Of a stretch of 64,000 nt of DNA, positions 1 through 8,052 are shown piece after piece (positions within the stretch are counted from its first letter, which is position 1; the number at the start of each line of letters is the position of its first letter). The stretch is from Entomortierella parvispora (lineage: Eukaryota; Mortierellomycota; Mortierellomycetes; Mortierellales; Mortierellaceae): assembly GCA_963573315.1 (NCBI GenBank), contig OY752153.1, positions 1,426,001 through 1,490,000 on the forward strand, in the 5' to 3' direction. The position numbers and the translations under genes were made by a program. The notes under the pieces were generated by a model. The model made no database searches, was not told the origin of the DNA, and saw nothing but the letters and a program-made list of their open reading frames with translations.

Positions 1-90
1 AGGCTTGGGAGGGGTCGAGACCTCTGGCTTGCACTTTTCTTGGTCGGCAGGAAGGGCCTTGAGGCCGTATTTGGAAATGTTGTCGCTCAT
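1..90 (-). CDS. N-terminal fragment of an unidentified protein
   Basis: An ATG at 88-90 on the minus strand opens a frame of 30 codons that runs off the left edge of the window. The visible protein starts MSDNISKYGLKALPAD and is Lys/Pro-rich. I do not recognise a family. The 425 bases between this start and the PEX7 stop are presumably its 5' region. The call as a real gene rests only on an open frame with a plausible ATG at the window edge. Confidence 0.4.
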   Translation of the reverse strand, partial: MSDNISKYGLKALPADQEKCKPEVSTPPKP

Positions 91-515
91 GATTCCTGTT
101 CAATGCGATAGTCGAGGCGGTTTATTCGGGAGTGTTGGGTTTTCTGAAGATGGTGAAGGGTAAGGTTGAGAGAAAAAGAAAAGGCGTGGAGGAGAATGAC
201 CCTTTTTATACATGCACATTCTGGCGTAATGACGCGCATGGAGATGCGCAGACGTGACACCGTGAGATGCGGAATCTGTGTGACCTCAAATCGTTGTAAC
301 CCCGAGGCTTTCAGATTTTTTTCTTTTGAGTTGGCGGAGAAAACGAGAGGGAGGGGGCTAGCTGGGTCATCCTTGAGCAGAATTCTGCCGGCAACAAAAA
401 AACAAGCGGGCAAAGGGTGCTGCGGGTCTTTCTCTTATTGTACAATGTTTATTTTGTTGTGCTCTCTGCCGGACTCTAGACTGGACTTGTGGTCTTGGTA
501 TTGTGAGATCCGAGT

Positions 516-2073
516 TTACATCAAACACCTAGGTTGGAAAACATGGACACTCTCGTCCCATGCGCAGGTGGCAATCTCGCGGTCTCTGTAAAGGTTGAAG
601 TCGACTCCGAGCACAAACTCCGTGTGCGCATCATGGATCTCAATCATGTCACCAGTCGTGATATCCCAGATCCGCATCGTCATATCGTATGACGTGGATG
701 CCACCAGCGACCCCGAATGAGGCGAGCACTTGACTTTGCGAACTGCATATTCATGACCTCGAAGGCAATTGATCTCCCGGTCTGGACGCCTCAGATCCCA
801 CACTTTGATAGTATGGTCGACGGATCCTGTTACAACAGTATGATCCCGGTACTTGTTCCAGTCCAGCGATAAGACCTCGTTACCGTGCGCTAAAATGGTC
901 TGGATAGGTGCTGGTGAGTTGGTGTCCCAGAGTTTCACAGTATGATCCCCAGAGCAGGATGCGAAGAGCGATGGAGAGTGGGGCGACCACATGGCAGAAT
1001 AAACGCAATGAGAGTGACCCTTGAATGTCTGCAGTGATGTCGGGCTGTTTTGGCTCCACTATCAATATTGAAGAGTTTCGAGCATTCTTGTTAGGACCTC
1101 ATACCTTCACAATTTTGTAAGGTTCGACAGATCTCTCAGAAGCTGTTGTTGCCGGTCTGGCCTTACCAATTTTATAGTGTTATCCCATGATGCACTCAAG
1201 AAGCTGTCTTTCCTGACCAGATTCCAGTTGACTGAAAAAACTTCCCGTTGGTGCTCGTGCCAGTTTTGAATTGGAAAGTCCTGCAAAGACGTGTTCATTG
1301 AATTACAGAGGTTAGCCCTCTAACGACAAGAGTTTCATAGAGGCATTGAATGAATCTACACAGCTCTACACAGCGCGACCTGGAGAGCAAACTTACGGCC
1401 AATGTAGTATCCCACAGTTTTATGGATCCGTCACCACTGGCTGTGACCAATTGGTTTTCGTTCACCTCGCTCCAGCATACGTCAAACAATCCGTCTTGGG
1501 TATCAAAACTAGAAGACACAAGGTGAAGACGAAAGTATCCAAGGGGCTTGTCAGTTCCGTTCCGTTGAATTAAAATTGTAGAGGAGCCTGGAAGAGGATG
1601 GTGGCGGTCACCGATCCCAGGGCTGATTGGTTCCCAAAAAGGGTCACTTTGACCGGAATAATTTCCCCTGGGCCGATCGACGATGATCGGCCTCAAAGCA
1701 GACCCCTCAGGTCTGGCGAAACAAAGACGTCCTTCTAAAAGAGACTTACACTCGCTCAACGTTGATCTGCCCTGCTGCTGGTCCTGCTCCAACATTCAAG
1801 ATATGAAGTCTTCCGTTGCCTACAAGTCCAAAGTTGGAGGCTGTGGCCACTGCCAACTTGTGTTCAAAAAATGGACTCCATTGGACCTAGAGTAGTCAAG
1901 GCAATGAAATGGAATGTCAGAGGTAAGCTTCATGCACCAATGCAGCTCAAGATGCTTGCCCAAAACCAATGTTCCCTTCGGCCGAGCATAACACACGGCT
2001 CCCGAGAGGCAAAAGAGCAAGTTCACTTTACGGCGTATCCGTTGTACCCTGTAGTACGATGCTTCGCAAACAT
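516..2073 (-). CDS. PEX7: Peroxin-7, PTS2 import receptor (WD40)
   Basis: WD40 beta-propeller receptor that binds PTS2 signals in the cytosol and carries cargo to the peroxisome. Five exons on the minus strand: 2032-2073, 1750-1886, 1397-1508, 1167-1280 and 516-1058, giving 315 residues, the usual PEX7 length. All joins keep frame with GT-AG sites; the first intron starts GTAAAG, the second GTAAGT. The N-terminus has the conserved GYNGYAVQWSPFFEHKLAVA block, followed by NFGLVGNGRLHIL, FDTQDGLFDVCWSE, the SGDGSIKLWD repeat and the C-terminal CAWDESVHVF. The 14-codon first exon starts at the only in-frame ATG before the conserved GYNGYA block. The gene looks intact. The unidentified partial gene lies downstream on the same strand, and the repeat island begins upstream. 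Confidence 0.95.
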
Positions 2074-2456
2074 GATGGAATGAGGAGATTGACGCGAGAA
2101 TGTCGCTTCGACTAGTCGTATTCCTTGATAGAAAAGAATAAAAGAAACAAAGCCTGGATGTGTCCTTGAGTCCGTGGATGGGGTGGTTGCGAGAGGGAAA
2201 GAATGGACGACGAAGAGGTGGAGAAAAAGAGCCTTGAGACTTCAAAATCACATGGGTGTCATGTGACCGACAAAAAAATGGACGCGAACCGTGTGGTGAA
2301 TCACCATTGGGCTCAGAGCATGAATGCTTCTTGGCGAAAGGAGCTGCGACGCTTTTGTAATCTACACTTCAAGACCAACTATTAGGGATGATATAAGGCG
2401 GCGAATGGGTCTGCCTTGTTCTTCAGACAAGGACAAAAAATGAACTCTTGATTTTT
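2074..2456. other. Intergenic, PEX7 upstream region
   Basis: No gene is supported here. It holds the presumed PEX7 promoter and passes into the degenerate repeats of the island. Confidence 0.5.
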
Positions 2457-2975
2457 GATCCTGATCGACGCTTCTTTGTCAAAAAACGCGAAACGCCCTT
2501 GGTCCCACATGCAAGCAATCATATCTTGCTGGTCAGCATTTTTGTCCAAAGTCATTGATAATTACCTCCTGCTTAGAGAAAGGACTGTTGGATGACCGGA
2601 TTCGAGAACAAATGGTTTTTGCGATCTTGGGCGAAACAGACGATTCCTGATCGCATGACCTAGAACAACGCTCCTCGGCACGAGAAAACATGGCACAATT
2701 GGTCCTGCGTGTTGGAGATGATACTTTGCTGGTCAACACTTCTGTCCGAAGTCCACGATCACCTGATATTTAAGGTATGATCGAGAGAAAAAACGGATCC
2801 GAGAATCAGGTATTTCTTCACCACCATAGTAAAGATAAGGGATTATCGATTTTATCATCCAGATCGATGCTCCTCGCCGAGAAACACTCAGCGCACTTGA
2901 TCCCACATGAACACGATGACCTTTTACTAGTCGACATTGCTGTTCAAAGTCGGAGGTCACCTGATAGTTAAGGTA
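2457..2975. repeat. Three degenerate tandem monomers of about 200 bp
   Basis: Three diverged copies begin near 2457, 2662 and 2861, a spacing of about 200 bases. Each carries a block like GACGCTCCTCG...CGAGAAA...TTGGTCC, then TGCTG(G)TCAA..TT.TGTCC.AAGTC, and ends near CACCTGATATTTAAGGTA. A fourth copy lies at 6490-6655. In both places the last monomer directly abuts a LINE 3'-end relic, so these may be part of the same element family, for example 5' monomers or a fused satellite. Confidence 0.6.
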
Positions 2976-3765
2976 ACTTCGAGTGCAGGGACGGGATCTG
3001 AGAAACGAAACGTCCGACAAGGATTCTTCCCTGCGTCCAACACTCAGGAGAAACTCCTGGACCAAGACACCTGGATCGACATCACTGAGTCTCTGAGCCA
3101 GCGGATCAAATCATATGGCTCACAACCGGGAGCCTGGGCAACATGTCCACTGGGGGCCTACGAAGACTGCTCACGAAGAGCAAGGACGAGGAGGAAGCAG
3201 CACCCCGGACAACACACCCGGACAAAACCTTACATCTCAGTTTTGGGACTTTTTCAGGAAGGCCGATATCCCGCACACCACTCGCACGATATGGTGGAGC
3301 CTTCTAATCAGCAAACTCCCCTCTCGAAAACGGCTACACTCCATCATGGTAGAGACCTTCGAGGAGTCCTGCGCAATCTGCGGAGCAGCGCAGGAGACCG
3401 ACCGCCACATGATTTTTCCGTGCCCGTGGAAACTCCAAGTTTGGCGCTCGTCGCTAGCCACACACGTCGGAGACATGGATTTCTCATGGTAGTTCATCGA
3501 ACTTCTCCTGTATGGCGAACATGAGCAGATCCTTCCCTAGAGCATAAATTCTGGTTAGCAATTCCGTTGGCCGCAAGGTCAATGGACATTGTCACCTGGG
3601 TGGCGTCGAAAGGTTGGTCCTCGAGGATGTGGAGAAAGTGAAATATCCAGATTTGATGAAGAACGGTTGTTAGAAGCGCAACAGCACTAATGTTGCCCGC
3701 GTACAGGAGGAACTCAGCCGAGAGTCAGCAATTGACCCCAACTCAGGCCCCTCGACTCCACACGT
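2976..3765 (+). mobile_element. LINE (non-LTR retrotransposon) 3'-end relic, copy 1
   Basis: Degenerate 3' end of a non-LTR element. One frame at about 3235-3490 encodes a segment with IWWSLLISKLPSRKRLH and then CAICGAAQETDRHMIFPCP, the zinc-binding C-terminal domain typical of LINE reverse transcriptases (zf-RVT, a Cys-Cys-His-Cys pattern). No reverse-transcriptase palm motifs are present, so the copy is truncated and inactive. Bases about 3550-3697 are inverted relative to copy 2 at 6656-7520; the sequence then resumes in direct orientation at the motif GCGTACAGGAGGA. Frames are broken throughout. Confidence 0.75.
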
Positions 3766-4179
3766 ATTTCAAATTGGGTAACCCTTAAGTTCCACCTGGC
3801 AGAGAGTTGGACGGACACGTTTGGTGGCACTTGTGCACTTGTCCGTTTTGATCGATAGACTGATGGATACTGATACGTCGTTGAGTGGCGCTTCGTCAAG
3901 CAACCAGCAACATTTCACTCTTCACTTCTTTGCACATCCACTCACTCCACCCACTACATTTCCCCGTCCATGCAAATACACGCACACGCACAAAGTTCCC
4001 AGCTCAGCCTTAAAAAACGTCACCTTTGTAGATCTACAAAGGGCGGGATAACTGAGCCAGAATTCGAGCACCTACTCTGTCTTTCCAGCATCTAACCCCT
4101 CATGCTTTTCTCTTCCCCTTGCCCTTGCCTTTCATAATTCACCACAAATTCCACCTAATTCCCTTATGTACCGTAGTGA
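3766..4179. other. Intergenic, repeat island
   Basis: No gene or recognisable element was found between LINE copy 1 and the 28S fragment. The DNA is C/A-rich in part, with CACAC and CCACTC runs near 3935-3990. Confidence 0.5.
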
Positions 4180-4560
4180 ACAATGGGCATAATCTCAGCA
4201 GATCATAGCAACAAGGCTACTCCACTGCTAACAATACTCCGTTCAATTAAAGTCGTCTGCAGTGGATTTATCTCTTCCAATAGACTATTTATTGAAATTA
4301 ACATTAGCAGGAGCCTTTCCGCTGTGCAAGACCACCCCACGTAATATGATTCAAGAGCCAATTCGTATTCAACTAAAAATCGGAAAAGGCGGTGGTCGTC
4401 GCGTTCTAGCACGGATTCTAACTTAGAGGCGCTCAGCCATAATCCAGCATATGATAGCTTCTGGCCATTGCCTGCTTAGGCAGGCTCAAATCCCAACTAT
4501 CCAAATAGACTATGAACGCTTGGCTACCACACCGGTTATCTAGTTTGTAGGGCAACTTGG
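4180..4560 (-). pseudogene. 28S rRNA 3'-end fragment
   Basis: The minus strand matches the conserved 3' end of fungal 25S/28S rRNA. It contains GGCTGAACGCCTCTAAGTT followed by AGAATCCGTGCTAGAACGCG. Further on come a GCGGAAAGGC-like segment and GATCTGCTGAGATTA close to the 3' end. Upstream it holds the TTGGATAGTTGGG..CAGGCAATGGC stretch. Only the last 350 or so bases of the gene are present, with mismatches to universally conserved positions and a shortened segment near 4510-4550. No 18S, 5.8S or remaining 28S sequence adjoins it. It is therefore a diverged fragment, not a working rDNA unit. Confidence 0.85.
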
Positions 4561-4750
4561 TCTTTCGGCCCCAACCCTCCTTTTTTTCCGCACTCAAATT
4601 CTTTGGTGTCCCCTTTTCTTTTTATATTTCCGTCCCATTTTTACTACTTCCCCGTCTTTTTTATCGACGTGATCCTCCCCCTTTTTTTGCACCCCATTTA
4701 TTTTTTCAGCATCCTCATCCCTCCACTTTTTTTCTGAATCCCACTTTTTT

Positions 4751-4916
4751 TAGAGTCCACATAATCCTTTCATGGGTTCTTATATTTTTGTGGGACTTAT
4801 TCAAAATCAATTGAGTCCATGCCTGGCTCGATCGGTTACACAAGGGTAGCGCGAATCTCAATTCAAACACCAACTGTAAAAATATAAGAACCCATGAAAG
4901 GATTTTGTGGACTCTA
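4751..4916. mobile_element. MITE-like element with 39-bp terminal inverted repeats
   Basis: Left arm 4751-4789 and right arm 4878-4916 are inverted copies of each other over 39 bases with one mismatch (CACATAAT versus CACAAAAT). The ends read TAGAGTCC and GGACTCTA, which fits a TA target duplication as in Tc1/mariner MITEs. The 166-bp element has no coding capacity. The near-perfect arms contrast with the old LINE relics nearby and suggest recent mobility. A plain palindrome is the alternative. Confidence 0.7.
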
Positions 4917-4987
4917 TTGGCGTTCCGTTTCGTCTCTTTTTAAGTTTTTTCTGTATCCCTGAATATTTTTCTCTGCGTCTTTCCTAC

Positions 4988-5063
4988 CCTTCTTTCCCTG
5001 CCCTTCTTTCCCTGCCCTTCTTTCCCTGCCCCTCTTTCCCTGCCCTTCTTTCTCTGCCTTTTT
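4988..5063 (+). repeat. Tandem 15-bp polypyrimidine repeat
   Basis: About five copies of CCCTTCTTTCCCTGC in tandem with small changes, part of a longer strongly pyrimidine-rich strand (about 4560-5140). It lies 80 bases before the TATA box of the hydrophobin-like gene and may be part of its promoter. Confidence 0.75.
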
Positions 5064-5144
5064 TCCTTGCCCTTTCTACTCATGCATCTTTTTCTCTTTC
5101 CGGTATGTCTTCCTTCCCCAGCACCCTTCTTTTCCCTCTTTAGG

Positions 5145-5152
5145 TATATAAA
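5145..5152 (+). promoter_or_regulatory. TATA box of the hydrophobin-like gene
   Basis: TATATAAA, 217 bases before the start codon, downstream of the polypyrimidine repeats. It is the best core-promoter match in this region. Confidence 0.55.
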
Positions 5153-5368
5153 GACGTCGCCCCTACCCAGTTTTTTGCATCAATACACATCTGGCCTCAC
5201 CTCAAATCTCTGGAGTCGCAACAGCATCCACAACTCTTTAGCAATAAGTACCTCGAAAACAGCCACGGTACATACATACAGCCGCCACACACGGTCCCGC
5301 AAACAGTGACAGTATCGATAACGATCTCCCCCACGCCGCAGGATTTGCCACGGACCATCCCATTCAAG

Positions 5369-5629
5369 ATGATTACTCTTCCTTTTGTTTTGGCTGCCTT
5401 TTTGGCCAGCACCGTTCTTGCCGGAACAATGTGTCCAGAGGTCCTCTATTCGATCCCCCAATGCTGTTCAACCAATGTATTGAACGCCGCGACTTTGGAC
5501 TGTGAAACACCTTCATCTGCCGTAGACGTTACCGACTTCACAGCCTCATGTTCCGTTGGTCAACCATTGTGCTGCTCAGTACCTGAAGCGAGACAAGCTG
5601 CTCTCTGCATACCTCCTGTAGGCGTCTGA
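5369..5629 (+). CDS. Class II hydrophobin-like secreted protein
   Basis: Small secreted amphipathic protein expected to coat aerial structures or spores by self-assembly at air-water interfaces. It has 86 residues in one exon. Residues 1-18 are a signal peptide (hydrophobic core, ending STVLA). Eight cysteines at 22, 32, 33, 45, 61, 68, 69 and 80 give C-x9-CC-x11-C-x15-C-x6-CC-x10-C, the hydrophobin order with class II-like spacing. The block CCSTNVLNAATLDCETP closely parallels ascomycete class II hydrophobins such as Trichoderma HFB2, which is also about 86 residues. An upstream in-frame ATG at 5306 would place 21 residues before the signal peptide, so 5369 is preferred. The gene has no intron, unlike most class II genes, and sits alone among transposon relics. 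The family is known mainly from Dikarya, so presence here is unexpected. Function is inferred from the cysteine pattern alone. Confidence 0.85.
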   Translation: MITLPFVLAAFLASTVLAGTMCPEVLYSIPQCCSTNVLNAATLDCETPSSAVDVTDFTASCSVGQPLCCSVPEARQAALCIPPVGV

Positions 5630-6489
5630 TAATATATCCATGAGAACGAAAGTGAAATTGCATATTCTGTAATGGTTTGTGCTGCCTATTCTGTTACATT
5701 TCCCTCACACATAAATAGCCTGTGCTTGCTTGTTCACTTGATCCTATGCTTTTTCACAATCATTGCTATGGCGTCCCGTATCATACTCAGACTGTGCCTC
5801 TCTTGAGATGACTCTAAATCTGACTCTGCATTTTAATTAAAAGAGATTGAGTGAAATATCCCTGAGGTTCAGCTATTAACACCTTTTTATTGAACTGGAA
5901 AGACCAGCAGTTTGCCATTACTGACGGATAAGCACCATTTGTGCAGACTTCTTTTCCCTCTGTCCTTCCTCCTGCTCCATTTGATTATAAATTCTGCATG
6001 GAGATAAAGAAAATAGACAGGTGGAAGTCAAGACGATTTTGCGTTAGTCAGAGAAAACGGTCGATCCCTTTTGCACAGAACTGTGGTTAGAAGTCCTCAA
6101 GTGAGCAACAGTCCTGAAATGCTGGAGCGAGCCATGGAGGAGCATGTGTTTTTGCCACCAATTTCATCGGACCGAGAATCAAGTTTTCTCTGATGACCTT
6201 TCTCGATCAAGTACTCTCACCTATCGATTCAATTTCCTTCCCTCCTTCAAAGTGCATGCGAGAGGCACTACTGGTTATAACCTGCGACATGAGTTTCAAG
6301 TTTCTATGGTGGAAATGGAGCAATGAATTGAAGGTGCTTGTGTTTGATACCACTAATTCCAAGTGACCGCAATCAAGCTCTTTCTGGCCGCTTTTCGATC
6401 AACTCCTCAGACTGCATCTGTGTGTCATAACATGTGCGATGAAAATTTCATCTATACGTGAAACTGGACTTCCCAATTAGAACGATGAA
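5630..6489. other. Gene-free DNA with possible degenerate repeats
   Basis: No gene is supported. Stretches around 6135-6310 and 6325-6460 share short blocks (GTGTTTG.CACCAATT.CA..GACCG, AATCAAG, TTTCGATCAA) and may be two old copies of one repeat unit, but the match is weak. Confidence 0.35.
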
Positions 6490-6655
6490 AATATATAGCA
6501 AAGATAAAGGAACTTTGATTTTATGATCTAGATCGATGCTAGTTGACGAGAAACACTCGGCGTACTTGATTTCGCGTGCACACGATGACTTTTTACTAAT
6601 TGACATTGCTGTTCAAAAGTCGTAGGTCACCTGATATTTAAGGTAACTTTGAGTG
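6490..6655. repeat. Fourth copy of the 200-bp monomer
   Basis: Matches the third monomer at 2800-2975 along its length, including AAAGATAA, ATCTAGATCGATGCT, CGAGAAACACTC and TGCTGTTCAAA followed by GTCACCTGATATTTAAGGTAA. It directly precedes LINE relic copy 2, as the third monomer precedes copy 1. Confidence 0.65.
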
Positions 6656-7520
6656 CGGGGGACGGATCTAAGAAATCGGACCAGCCTTGAGACCACCACA
6701 GCTGTCCACTTGCTTGGAGGATGGACCAAGCAGTCCGCTTGGTTATGAGTGATTCCGATAACTTGTAGGGACATCTGGAACTCATTTCTTCATTGGAACG
6801 ACCTCCTGGGGTGCGCACGTACCCTGGATTCGAGCGAAACGTCTGACAAGGATTCTTCCCTGCGTGTCCAATAGTCTAGAGAAACCTCTGGACCAAGATA
6901 CTTGGGTCGACACCACGAGGCTCACAGCAGGGATCAGACATGAACCTGGGCAACAAGTCCACTGGTGCCCTACGAAGACTGCTCACGAAGAGCAAGGAAG
7001 AGGAAGAGGAAGCAGCCCCTTGACAACACACCCGGGCAAAACATTACAGCTCAGTTTTGGGACTTTTTCTGGAAAAACGGCTACACTCCATCATGGAAGA
7101 GGCCTTCGAGGAGTCCTGTGCAATCTGCGGAGCAGCGCAGGAAACCGACCGCCGCATGATTTTCACATGCCCGCGGAAACTTCAAGTTTGGCGCTCGTCG
7201 CCAGCCACACACGTCGGAGACATGGATTTCTCATGGGAGTTTTCATCGAACTTCTCCTCTATGGTGAACATGAGCAGATCCTTCTCTGAGCAACATTACT
7301 GCAATTGTGCTTCTAACAACCATCCTTCATCAAATCTGGCTATTTCACTTTCTCCACATCCTCGAGGACCAACCTTTCGACGCCATCCAGGTGACAACGT
7401 CCATTGACCTTGCGGTCAACAAAATTGTCAGCCAGAACGAGTATCGGCGCCGCGTACAGGAGGAACGCAGCCGTGAGTCAGCACTTGACCCCAACTCAGG
7501 CCGCGCGACCCCCCAAACAT
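6656..7520 (+). mobile_element. LINE 3'-end relic, copy 2
   Basis: Second relic of the element at 2976-3765. It keeps the zinc-binding segment CAICGAAQETDRRMIFTCP at about 7110-7175. A C-terminal stretch in another frame (7307-7520) reads TILHQIWLFHFLHILEDQPF, typical of LINE protein ends. Compared with copy 1 it lacks about 68 bases at about 7072, including the IWW..LLISKLP segment. It carries about 155 extra bases at 6680-6835 between AGAAA and CGAAACGTC. The segment inverted in copy 1 is in the apparently original orientation here. No intact reading frame remains. Confidence 0.75.
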
Positions 7521-7682
7521 AGTTTCTTTTATTTTCTTCTACATCTGTATCTTTACCTTTCAGTACCACCCCCGTTGTGCTTGTTGTACCTCATTTTGAT
7601 GTAGTAGCGCCGCCTGAAGTTGTAGGGGCACTGGATTTCTTGGACACTGGCCCAAATAAACCAGATAAGAACAAAAAAAAGG

Positions 7683-7735
<53 letters not shown>

Positions 7736-8052
7736 ACGATCAACAGGGGGCGTATCAACATGGGCAGTCTCTTTAACACTTTGATGCAATGACCATGACC
7801 ATTTTTCTTCAATTTGTCGACTCAAATAGGTATTTGGCCATCTTTTATTTGTTCTTTGCATAGGGTATAAAAGAGGGTATAAAAGAATAAAGGAAGGACA
7901 CAGAGAGTAAATGGGCTGCAGTAGCAGCAGTGGTAAGTGAAAGGGCTCCAGATCAAAAAAAAAATAAAATAAAACATGGCGCCAGAGTCCTGCTGTGAAA
8001 ATCGTAGCGTTCGATCCATCAGGAATTCAAGTCTTTCTCTTTTCTTTTTTTT
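7521..8052. other. Intergenic with long GA microsatellite
   Basis: Contains an uninterrupted GA run at 7684-7732. Frames through it are low-complexity artefacts. No gene is supported. Confidence 0.6.

Noticed and set aside
3710-3900. Coding extension after LINE relic 1
   Set aside because: Only short frames with no LINE-like or cellular motif.
5180-5461. Minus-strand frames opposite the hydrophobin-like gene
   Set aside because: Overlap the leader and signal peptide region without conserved content.
7553-7861. Frames through the GA microsatellite
   Set aside because: Pure Ser-Leu or Arg-Glu repeats from the dinucleotide run.
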